NCBI GenBank assembly: GCA_009763385.1
Contig: CM019828.1
Location: forward strand, 28,038,540 to 28,102,539
Length of the DNA: 64,000 nt
From: Coix lacryma-jobi var. lacryma-jobi
Taxonomy: Eukaryota; Streptophyta; Magnoliopsida; Poales; Poaceae
Direction of reading: 5' to 3'
The notes beneath the pieces are model-generated. The model was not told the origin of the DNA, made no database searches, and saw nothing but the letters and a program-made list of their open reading frames with translations. The position numbers were made by a program, and so were the translations under genes. Positions within the stretch are counted from its first letter, which is position 1. Every line of letters starts with the position of its first letter. Positions 1-9,397 of this stretch are shown here, piece after piece.

Positions 1-1058
1 GGGGTTCAAATTGATGGTTAACTAGTTCATGAACAAGGTAGAGTAGTGTAGGTGCCCACCAGGAGGCATTTCGATATAACAGTTTGTCGCGTGAAACGAA
101 ACTGAGTCCCAAAATCGACCTTTTTATCAGGCCAGACGTAGAAATTGTTGAATTCAGGAAGCATTTACTTAGCTACTATTAGCCACTGGGGTTCAAATGA
201 TGGCTAACTAGTTCATGAAAAGGTAGTTTAGGTAGGTAGTGAGGTGGCCCACCTGGCGGCATTTCGATATAACAAGTTTTATCGCACGAAATGAAACCGA
301 GTCCCAAAATTAACCATTTTATCGGGACAGACGTAGAAATGCCGAATGAGGAAGCCTTTACTCCTCCCCTATCAGCCGCTTAGGGTTCAACTTGATGTGT
401 TAACTAGGTTCATGAAGAAGGTTAGAGTAGTGTAGGCGCCCGCCTGGAGGCATTTCGACTATAACAGTTTGTCGCGCAAAATGAAACCGAGTCCCAAAAT
501 TCAACGTTTTTATCAGGCCAGATAGTAGAAATTGCCAATTGAGGAAGCATTTACTTCAGCTACCTGTCAGCCGCCTGGGGTTCCAAAATTGATGGTTAAC
601 TAGTTCATGAACAAGGTGGTAGAGTCGTTGTAGGTGCCCACCAGGAGGCATTTCGATTATAACAGTTTGTCGCGTGAAATGAAACTGAGTCCCAAAATCG
701 ACCTTTTTATCAGGCCAGACGTAGAAATTGTTGAATTCAGGAAGCATTTACTTAGCTACTATTAGCCACTGGGGGTTCAAATTGATGGCTAACTAGTTCA
801 TGAACAAGGTAGAGTAGTTTAGGTGCCCCACCTGGGAGGCATTTCGATATAAACAGTTGTATCGCACGAAATGAAACCGCCGTCCAAATTAACCAGTTGT
901 ATCGGACAGGAAGCTAGGAAATTGCCAGAATTGAGGAAGCATTTACTCATCCACTATCAGCCGCTAGGGTTCAAATTGATGGTTAACTAGTTATGAAGAG
1001 GTCTAGAATATTAGTCTTTTTAGTTCTAGAAGTAGTGTAGGCCCGCCCTCCTGGAGGC
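1..1058. repeat. Satellite array, ~192-bp monomers in a trimeric higher-order repeat
   Basis: Six tandem monomers can be aligned on the shared word GGCATTT at 65, 258, 449, 647, 838 and 1056, giving spacings of 193, 191, 198, 191 and 218 bp. Neighbouring monomers differ, but every third one matches. Monomers 1 and 4 share the CCACCAGGAG variant and a nearly identical stretch ending in TTAGCCACTGG. Monomers 2 and 5 share CACCTGG and ATCGCACGAAATGAAACCG. Monomers 3 and 6 share a CTGGAGG variant. The higher-order period is therefore about 581 bp. The last monomer carries an extra stretch of about 20 bp (about 1003-1030). Small indels are frequent, which could be divergence or sequencing error. 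I do not recognise the family. The array stops abruptly inside a monomer where retrotransposon gag begins. Confidence 0.85.
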
Positions 1059-2351
1059 ATGGAGAAGAGAGATTGTTTCACCTCAGCATGCCTCACCGAC
1101 TATGTCAACACAGAGGAAAAGAAGAGAGATTGTTTTCTCAGGGGTCTGCACCCTAAGATTCGTAGAGGTCTGTCCAACAACCTGAACGGATCCTACCATG
1201 ATGTCGTTGACCGTGCTGTTGCTTTCGAGGAAAGCAACCGCCAGTATCAGGAAGAGAAGAAGAAGAAGAAGGCTGGGTCTAGCAGTTTCTTCCAGCAACC
1301 ATAAGCGCCCAAGAGTCATCTACCACCCCAGTCACCATCAAAACCGTGCCCCATACCCCCATCAGCAAGTGGTCGTTCGTACCGCAGCCACCACCCATAA
1401 TGCCAACCAGCAAAGTGCCACTCAGCCGAACGCCCCAGGTGTTCGTGTCACCGCCCCCACAAACAGCTTACAACCTCCCATGCTACAACTGTGGCCAAGT
1501 CGGTCACTGGGCTCGCGAGTGCCCAAAACCAAGAAGAATGCCCAGTATGCACAGAAAGGCCCTGGAGGATCACAGCAGCAGCAGCGCCGTGCACCGCAGC
1601 AGCACGTCCAGAAGGGCAAGCTTGTCAGGAAGCACGGGCAAGTCTACTTCACCACCGCCAGTAACATCCCAGAAGGAGAGCCCGTCATGCTCGGTAGGTT
1701 CCCTGTTGCCAATCATCCTGCAGTCGTCTTGTTTGATTCTGGTGCATCGCATTCCTTCATCAGTCGCACTTTGTCATCAAGCATGAGTTACCCATGGGGG
1801 AGTTAAAAGAAAGTTTTTGCATACTTTCGCCTGGAGGACGGATAAATACTAACGAAGTGGTCCGCAGCATACCAGTAATGTTGGGGGAACATGTCTTTCC
1901 TACCACCATGATAGTACTGCGCGATCAAGAGATAGATGTCATCTTAGGCATGAATTGGATGTGTCAGTATAAAGCCATGATAGATATCTTGAATAGAGTT
2001 GTGAGAGTGGATATTCCTAACGGTACCTCCAAACTCTTTCTCCAACTTCCAATGCCTCAAAGGCCAACAACCACCCAGTTGAATACCGCCTGTGTTCCGG
2101 AAGTCAGGGATATTCCCGTGGTCTGTGAGTTCCCTGATGTCTTCCCAGAAGATCTACCTGGTCTGCCTCCCGACCGTAATGTTGAGTTTGCTATAGAGCT
2201 AAAGCCCGGGACTGCTCCTATATCCCGTAGAGCTTATCGAATGCCTCCCAGAGAGTTGGCAGAGCTGAAGATCCAATTGCAAGAGCTATTGGACAAGGGT
2301 CTCATTCGCCCAAGTTCATCTCCTTGGGGGTTGTCCCTGCTATCTTTGTGA
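1059..2351 (+). pseudogene. Gypsy gag, zinc knuckle and protease region, frameshifted
   Basis: The 3' part of gag (RGLHPKIRRGL, then a lysine-rich coiled stretch) reads in one frame to 1304. A CCHC zinc knuckle (CYNCGQVGHWAREC, near 1486-1527) is in a second frame. The protease active-site motif LFDSGASHSFIS (near 1729-1765) is in a third. From 1794 the reading continues through the C-terminal part of protease (VILGMNWM) and the N-terminal part of RT (FPDVFPEDLPGLPP, then RRAYRMPP). At least four indels separate these pieces from each other and from pol at 2324, so no intact polyprotein can be made. In intact relatives the whole is one gag-pol reading frame of about 1500 residues. Confidence 0.85.
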
Positions 2352-5014
2352 AGAAGAAGGACAAAAGCCTTCGTCTGTGCGTTGACTATCGCCCGCTCAA
2401 TGAGGTCACCATCAAGAATAAATATCCTTTGCCTCGCATTGACCTTCTTTTTGACCAGTTATCTGGAGCCAGAGTGTTTTCCAAGATCGACCTCAGATCT
2501 GGCTATCACCAAATAAAAATTCGTCCCGAAGATATTCCCAAAACAGCTTTCACCACCAGATACGGCCTATATGAGTATTTGGTCATGTCTTTCGGTTTGA
2601 CCAATGCACCCGCTCATTTCATGTATCTCATGAACTCTGTGTTCATGCCAGAGCTCGATAAATTTGTAGTCGTGTTCATTGACGACATCCTTGTTTATTC
2701 AAGAACTCCTGAAGATCATGCCAAGCATCTTCGTATCGTTCTCTCTCGTCTCAGAGATCACCAGCTGTATGCCAAGTTCAGTAAATGTGAATTCTGGTTG
2801 GATCGAATTCAATTCCTTGGTCATGTCCTGTCCGCTGAAGGTGTGTCAGTTGACCCTGGAAAAGTGGCAGATATCTTGGATTGGAAGCCACCTACCACTG
2901 TCCGCGAAGTTCGCAGCTTCATGGGAATGGCTGGATACTATCGTCGTTTCATCCCAGATTTCTCCAGAGTTGCCAAGCCTATCACAGAGTTGTTGAAGAA
3001 TTCCGTGGATTTTGTTTGGTCACCAGCCTGTGAGCAAGCTTTTCAAGCCTTGAAGGAACTGTTAACTACATCACCAGTCCTAGCTCAACCAGATATCGAG
3101 AAACCCTTTGATGTATACTGTGATGCATCTGGTACTGGTTTGGGTTGTGTTTTGATGCAAGAAGGTCGAGTGATCGCTTATGCCTCACGGCAGCTTAAGC
3201 GACATGAGGAGAATTACCCAACCCATGACCTTGAATTAGCAGCAGTAGTGCATGCTTTGAAGATATGGCGTCATTATCTGTTGGGCAGTGCCTGCAATGT
3301 GTACACCGATCATAAGAGCCTGAAGTATATCTTCACTCAAGAAGAGTTGAACATGAGGCAGCGAAGATGGCTTGAGTTAATCAAGGATTATGATATCGAA
3401 GTGCATTATCATCCTGGTAAGGCGAATGTAGTCGCCGATGCCCTCAGTCGCAAGTCATACTGCAACTGTCTGACGACGAAGCCCTATGATCTTTCCTTGT
3501 GCCATGATCTTGAAAGGATGGGTATTGAAATGGTACCACAAGGAACTCTGAGCAACGTCAGGATAGAGACCTCTATCAGAGAACAGGTCATTGCTGCACA
3601 AAAAGATAACCCTGGAATCAAGCACATCATCGAAAAGGTCCAGACCGGAAAGGCTGATTGTTTCAGGATCGATGATGTAGGAGTTGTTTGGTTCAAGAAC
3701 CGTCTAGTAGTTCCCAAGGTGCCTGAGTTGAGACAGTTGATCCTTGATGAAGCACACCTGTCTAGGTTTTCCATCCACCCCGGCAGCAACAAGATGTACC
3801 AGGATCTGAGGCAGAGATTCTGGTGGACAAAGATGAAGATTGAAATCGCTCGCTATGTCGCTCGCTGTGATGCTTGTCAGAAAGTCAAGGCCGTGCACAT
3901 GAAACCTGGAGGAGAATTGCAGTCTTTATCTGTACCTGCCTGGAAGTGGGAAGCTATCAGCATGGATTTTATCAATGGGCTACCCAAGACTAAGAAAGGT
4001 TTTGATTCCATTTGGGTAATCGTGGACCGACTCACCAAACAAGCTCACTTTCTGCCAGTCAAGACCAGCTACACCGTCCCCACATATGCCGCCTTGTACA
4101 AGAACAACATAGTGAAGCTTCATGGCATACCCAAGACCATTGTCTCTGACCGTGGTACCCAGTTTGTTGCTAAGTTCTGGAAGGCGTTCCATACCTCACT
4201 TGGAACCCAGCTCTTATACAGCACAGCATATCATCCTCAGACTGATGGACAGACGGAGCGAGTCAACCAAGTGCTGGAAGACATGTTGAGAGCCTGTGCT
4301 CTCACCTTCGCAGATACTTGGGATGACTGTTTGCCCTTGGCAGAATTCTCATATAATAACAGTTACCAAGAAAGCATCAAGATGGCACCCTTTGAAGCAC
4401 TGTACGGTCGTCGTTGTCGTACACCTCTCAGTTGGTCCGAACCTGGAGAAAGGGAATTCTTTGGAGTTGACCTGGTCAAAGATATGGAAGAGAAAGTCAA
4501 ACAGATACAAGAGAACATGAAGATTGCCCAATCTCGACAAAAGAGTTATGCTGACAAGAGACGTCGACCTCTGAAGTTTCAAATTGGAGATTATGTATAT
4601 CTCAAGGTCTCACCAACCAAAGGAGTCACTCGTTTTGGAGTTAAGGGAAAGTTAGCACCCCGCTACATTGGTCCGTTTGAGATTTTGGAATGTTGTGGCA
4701 AGGTAGCTTACAAGCTAAAGTTGCCCGATCATCTCTCCGCAGTCCACAATGTTTTCCATGTCTCCCAACTCAAGAAGTGTCTCCGAGTACCTGAACATGT
4801 CGTGGAAGTTGAAGGTGTCGAGCTAGAGCCTGATCTATCCTACTCGGAATATCCAGTTCGCGTGTTGGATCACAAAGATCGAGTTACCCGAAGAACTACC
4901 ACAAGGTGGTACAAAATCCAGTGGAACCAGCACTCTGAAGAAGAAGCTACTTGGGAATCTGAAGACTTCTTGGCAAAGAACTACCCCGACTTTCTCGAAT
5001 CCCTGTCTATGTAA
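2324..5014 (+). CDS. Gypsy pol: reverse transcriptase, RNase H, integrase, chromodomain
   Basis: This is an uninterrupted 896-residue frame. RT shows KIDLRSGYHQI (about residues 54-64), FGLTNAPAHFM and the catalytic FIDDILVYS (the two aspartates at 120-121). RNase H shows the acidic set D267, E304, D329 and D372. Integrase has the zinc-binding pairs H478/H485 and C515/C518, followed by the catalytic D548, D609 and E645 with the usual 35-residue spacing between the last two. The C-terminal 50 residues (YSEYPVRVLDHK, then KIQWNQHSEEEATWE) form a chromodomain, which in this clade steers integration toward heterochromatin. The true reading begins upstream in another frame, so the stated start is only where this open frame begins. 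The domains look functional although the element as a whole is broken. Confidence 0.92.
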   Translation: MGVVPAIFVKKKDKSLRLCVDYRPLNEVTIKNKYPLPRIDLLFDQLSGARVFSKIDLRSGYHQIKIRPEDIPKTAFTTRYGLYEYLVMSFGLTNAPAHFMYLMNSVFMPELDKFVVVFIDDILVYSRTPEDHAKHLRIVLSRLRDHQLYAKFSKCEFWLDRIQFLGHVLSAEGVSVDPGKVADILDWKPPTTVREVRSFMGMAGYYRRFIPDFSRVAKPITELLKNSVDFVWSPACEQAFQALKELLTTSPVLAQPDIEKPFDVYCDASGTGLGCVLMQEGRVIAYASRQLKRHEENYPTHDLELAAVVHALKIWRHYLLGSACNVYTDHKSLKYIFTQEELNMRQRRWLELIKDYDIEVHYHPGKANVVADALSRKSYCNCLTTKPYDLSLCHDLERMGIEMVPQGTLSNVRIETSIREQVIAAQKDNPGIKHIIEKVQTGKADCFRIDDVGVVWFKNRLVVPKVPELRQLILDEAHLSRFSIHPGSNKMYQDLRQRFWWTKMKIEIARYVARCDACQKVKAVHMKPGGELQSLSVPAWKWEAISMDFINGLPKTKKGFDSIWVIVDRLTKQAHFLPVKTSYTVPTYAALYKNNIVKLHGIPKTIVSDRGTQFVAKFWKAFHTSLGTQLLYSTAYHPQTDGQTERVNQVLEDMLRACALTFADTWDDCLPLAEFSYNNSYQESIKMAPFEALYGRRCRTPLSWSEPGEREFFGVDLVKDMEEKVKQIQENMKIAQSRQKSYADKRRRPLKFQIGDYVYLKVSPTKGVTRFGVKGKLAPRYIGPFEILECCGKVAYKLKLPDHLSAVHNVFHVSQLKKCLRVPEHVVEVEGVELEPDLSYSEYPVRVLDHKDRVTRRTTTRWYKIQWNQHSEEEATWESEDFLAKNYPDFLESLSM

Positions 5015-5076
5015 AGTTTTGCCTTTATCCCTTCTTTGTCCTTTCTTAAGACGCAGAATCTCGGGGCGAGATTTCT

Positions 5077-5091
5077 TTAAGGGGGGAAGGC
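5077..5091 (+). other. Polypurine tract of the gypsy element
   Basis: The run TTAAGGGGGGAAGGC lies immediately before the LTR start TGTAACACC at 5092, the position where plus-strand DNA priming occurs in LTR retrotransposons. The minus-strand element at the right edge of the window has the equivalent tract at 63811-63828. Confidence 0.85.
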
Positions 5092-8000
5092 TGTAACACC
5101 TCTGGTGTTTAAGCATGTAATTAATTTGACATATCATCATTAGCATCATTAATCATCTTGATCATGCTTTCATGTGTATGCTTTTGCTTAGTGTATCATT
5201 TTATGTGATGTACCTCTATTGCAAAAACCCTTATTAGCCCACTTCTTCCTATAGGGGCAAAATGGTAATTTCACCTCTGTGTCTAGTTCTATGTAATTCT
5301 TGTTCAGATTTAGTGCCCTGATGTCTGTTGCTTTGATCCAAGTTTAAAAATCAGTTTTGATTTGAATTTCCTTTTGCAAAACCCTAAAATTTCCAAATCC
5401 TGGATTTATTCCCTTTTTAATAACTTTTTCAAAATTCAAAATTTTGAGGTTGGTCCAAAAAGCAAAGTTGTGAATCTGACCTAGAGGAACAACTTTGGTA
5501 TTTACAGATTTCAATGTTTCTATATAAAATTTGAAGTAATCTCAAATTCATTCAAATTCCAGTTTTCGTCCCCTTTTCAGTTTTAAAAATTTATTCAAAA
5601 ACTATTGAGTTTCAGAGAAAATGTATATTAGCAAAGTTGTAGGTTTTGACAAATGGAACAACTTTCATATTGGAAGATTTTCAAGTTTCAGTTTGAAATC
5701 CAGAGTAGTTTTGATTTGAATCAAGTTTGAAAAGTGTCCCCTTTTCTGTTTTTGAATATAGTTCAAAAAACTATTCGGAATTTGAAAATGTTCATATTGA
5801 CAAAGTTGTAGATCTCTTTTTTCTGAACAACTTTGGTGTTTTGAGTTTTTGTCGCACAGTTCTATTTTTGAGAGTAATTTGCAAAATACAGAAACTGGCC
5901 AAAAGTCAAACCCTAGACCCTAGCACTGTTCATCTTCCCGTAGAGCCAGAGGGAGGGGGGGGCCCGGCCATGGCGCCGGCGCTGCGCCTGCAGCGCAGAC
6001 GGCTGCTCCCCACGCGCCACCAACCTGCCGCCGCTGTTCCCCTGTTCCCTCCGCGCCCGCACGCGAGCGCTGACCCTCGCTCTCGGCCCCTACAGTGTCC
6101 AGCGCGCCGCCGCCGCGTGGCCATCGCCGGCCGAGCTTGCGCCCGAGCCCCGGCTGCACGCCAGCTCGTCTGCCAGAGCGCAATCGAGTGCGCACGCCCC
6201 CGCAAATCTTACCCGCATATCCCCGAGCTCTCTACCGTCCCATAGCCGCGGCTATATAAGCCGCCGGAGCTCCGACCTCCGCACTCCACCTCCGCCACCG
6301 TGGCCAGCTTTCTCCAGTCACTCCGCCGCCCCACCACCGAGCCCGAAAGCTCCGCCTTGAGCTCGTGAAGCTTCCCCACCCCCCAATTTCATCTCTACCG
6401 CCTCCTATCGCCCGGCGTAAGCTCGCCGTCCCCATCTCCGGCAGAAACCCGGCGAGCTCGGGTTCGTGAGATTCGCCGTCTCCGGCCATGATCATCCCTC
6501 ACCGACCCCAGCGTCGTGTTCCTTGGTTCCGTGCGACTCTGACCCGGCCCTTGCGGTCTCGTGTGTTGCGCAGGACCGCCGGACCGCCGGAGCGCCGCCG
6601 CGGTCGTCTCCTCCCTCGAGCACGTGTCGAGCCTCACCCTCGAGAACGAGTCGAGCCTCACCCTCGAGCCCTGCCTTCGACCCGTGGTAAGCATCCGAGC
6701 CTCCGGTCTCTGCTTCCACTCCGTCTCGCCCGAGCTCAAGCCTCGAGCACGCGTTTCCGTCTCGCCCGAGCCCGAGCCTCGGCGGACAGACCCTCACCAC
6801 TTCGCTCGAGCCAGGCCTCGAGCGAACTCGAGCACCCTCCGCTTCGCCGAGTCAGGCCTCGGACGGAGGCTTACTTCTCCGTCTCGCCCGAGCCTCCGGG
6901 CCAGGCCTCGGACGAAGCTGTCGCTTCCGTCTCGACCGAGCCCGTCTCGACCGAGCCCGTCGCGATTCGCCCGAGCCCGCGATTCGCCGAGTCCGGCCTA
7001 GAGGAACACAGTGTTTTTCTTTTTCTGTGAGATGTGAATAGTGTTCTGTTTTCTCTTTTTTGTATGATTTTCTGTGTACATCCAAAAATTCTGAAAATTT
7101 CACAGTTGACTCTTTATGCCCTGTAGTATTTTTATAAAAATATGAAACTTGAGTTTTGTGCAAAGATTTAAAAATATAAAATTCCCCTTTTTATTGAAAA
7201 ATGAAAGTTTCGGTATTTTTGGAGAGTGATCTATAACTCCAAAAATCTTGAGATAAATTTTTGTGACCTTGTCATACCATGCTGAACCTCTGGTAAAATT
7301 TTGAAGTCTTTTGGAGCAAATTGATGTTTGAGCATTTATTTAAATAATTGAATAGTGCCTTTTCTTAATTAATGACTGGAATTATTTGAGCACCTTAATG
7401 ACCTCCAAAAATTATGAAATTTGTTCTGCCACCTATTTATGCCATAATGAACTTATGAGATTAATTTGGTAATTTTTGGAGCAACTTCATAAATGACCTT
7501 TTAAAATAAAATAGGAAAATAGAAAAGATAGACTAGGGTTGATGTTAATTGTTTGATGGTGTGAGTTTTGGGTTGATTGATGTACATAGACCCCCACCCG
7601 TTGGTCTATGATGTTTGTGATGCCATGTTTGGTGATGTTTAGATTAGTTAATAATTCTAACTTATCTTGCTAAAGGAAAGAAATGATAATAATTCTATGT
7701 CCACCTTAGGGAAATGCTTTTATTCCTAAATCAGTGTTTGTCTTGCACCTTTTTGATCATGCTAGCATTCTCATGAGCATACATCATTGCATACGTATAG
7801 TGACCGAGGAAGAAGGCCCTGAAGTCGAGGTAGCCACCGAAGGATCTGTCCCCGAGGCGACCCCGAGCTCCGACACCTACTCCAACCCCGAGTCCGTCCT
7901 TTTTGCCATCCAAGGCAAGCCCCGGTGCATTTAACCCTTCCCTTGAATTTTGTAAAATGATTTCCTTAAATGTTTTTGAGTTAAATTACTGCATTAGGTT

Positions 8001-9397
8001 TATAGGAGTTGTGTGCTATCCTAATTGATGCACTATCTACCTTGACCACTGATACACCCGATACCTGCTTTTCAAAAATAGTTGCAAAATGCTTAGCAAT
8101 GCTATACAATAGATTTGCAATAAAAATGCCAATTTCAAAAGTGTGATCACTTAAGAATATTTATGGGAATTTCTGGTTTACTCCCACTATTGGCTAAGTA
8201 TCTGATCCGTACTTAGTCAATGGGAAGGAGAGGTTGTCCTTGCGTACGGTGCCGTCATGTCGTAGTCCGGGACTCGACAGTTGACACCGACCGGGACGGG
8301 TTGAAAAACTGACAGGACTGTTGCGCTTGGGTGAGATATAACCAAGGCACAGTTGCTGGCTGGAAAATTAGGGACCATCCGTATGGGGGCCTGCTGGGCA
8401 GGACTTGCAACTATTCACATACTACGGAAAGCTCTGGCTCCGAGAAATCCATTATTGGACCGACAACCGCGCACTGGGAGTGGAGAGATGGCGGAAGTAG
8501 CATGTACCCACGTGGGTTAGAGTCCCGGATTGGAGTGGTGTACTGTACTTCCGGGTGGCGTAGGACCGGGCCCAATCTTGGAGGAATCGTGGTAGACGAG
8601 TTGGCATATGCAAGCTTGGGTGCTACATATGCAGTGTGGATAGGGATCCTCAGCTGAGTATTATTTATCCGGATTAACGTTGCTCCTCGGTTATGGAGAC
8701 TTGTTCCATTGACTCTCAACGGAGAGTGGTTCTCAACTAGGAATGTTTTGAAATGTAAAATGAATCTTGAAGGATGAAGAATTGAGGAATACTGAATCTT
8801 TCAAAATAAAATAAGATTTACAAAAATGCTTTTCTGCAAAATACTTGATCTTGCTTAAGCCTTACCTTGACTACCCTAAGCCTTCATTCCTGAGTCTCCT
8901 CCCCTTTTTCTTTAGTCGGTTAAGTCTTGTTGAGTACCTTTGTACTCAGGGTTTTATTACCCATGTTGCAGGTATGGCAGATTCCTCAGTATGCCTTGGA
9001 CCCTGCTGTGTGACTGTTGTTCAGGAGGAGGCCGATGAGGCCGATGAGTGATTATTCACCCTCGGGCTGGGTGATGTATCTTTAAGTTGTTGTCATGCGC
9101 TACTCTGCCAACTCTATCTATTTGAACTATGGTCTGTAATAACTTCACTTTAAATTTTATGTTGAACCCTGGTTTGTAAAACTATTGTTATCTAAGTCTT
9201 CCGCTATTTACTCCGATGTTATTTGTCAAAATGTTAAAGAGATTGTAACTGAATTGTGAGATGATCCTGCGGACAACGGGCACTGAAGTAGCCCAGTAGC
9301 GGAACCGGTCTTAATCTCTTGGCTGTACGGATCAACTGTCAGTGGTTGACGGTGGTCAGTGGGCCATGGGATTAGGGCCGTTACGTTACATGTTACA
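5092..9397 (+). mobile_element. 3' LTR of the chromovirus, about 4.3 kb
   Basis: The LTR starts TGTAACACC right after the polypurine tract and probably ends at one of two GTTACA words (9390 or 9397). GTTACA is the inverted match of TGTAAC. It contains an AT-rich first kilobase, a GC-rich block (about 5930-7010) with a TATA box at 6251, and an AT-rich 3' part. The many open frames inside it (for example 5727-6245 and 6488-7030) are low-complexity and have no family resemblance, so I regard them as non-coding. A reverse-oriented copy follows directly and aligns with it from 5092 to about 9317. Confidence 0.8.
6251..6260 (+). promoter_or_regulatory. LTR TATA box
   Basis: GCTATATAAG lies in the GC-rich part of the LTR, the expected place for the retrotransposon promoter. 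The matching box in the reverse LTR is at 12191-12200 on the minus strand. Transcription from both would converge on about 9350. Confidence 0.6.

Larger units (their letters stand above)
1059..5091 (+). mobile_element. Ty3/gypsy chromovirus (Tekay-like), internal region without 5' LTR
   Basis: Gag, protease, reverse transcriptase, RNase H, integrase and a terminal chromodomain occur in the gypsy order, followed by a polypurine tract and a 3' LTR. The 5' LTR, primer-binding site and start of gag are absent: satellite sequence joins directly to mid-gag. A word of about 17 bp (GAAGAGAGATTGTTT) occurs at 1061 and again near 1122, so the junction region carries a short duplication. The chromodomain and long LTR place it among chromoviruses, most likely the Tekay/Del clade. 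Frameshifts in gag and protease make it non-autonomous now. Confidence 0.9.

Noticed and set aside
75..105. CENP-B-box-like match in the satellite (TTTCGTTTCACGCG on the minus strand)
   Set aside because: Only part of the essential positions match, the match is not kept in all monomers, and plant satellites have no established CENP-B box.
5727..7030. Open frames in the GC-rich part of the forward LTR
   Set aside because: Arg/Pro/Ser-rich translations exist in several frames and both strands, and the frames are not kept in the reverse LTR copy. They are LTR sequence, not genes.
8331..8657. 108-residue frame in the LTR with a partner at 10119-10382
   Set aside because: The similarity of the two only reflects the LTR inverted repeat. 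The frame length is not conserved and no domain is visible.
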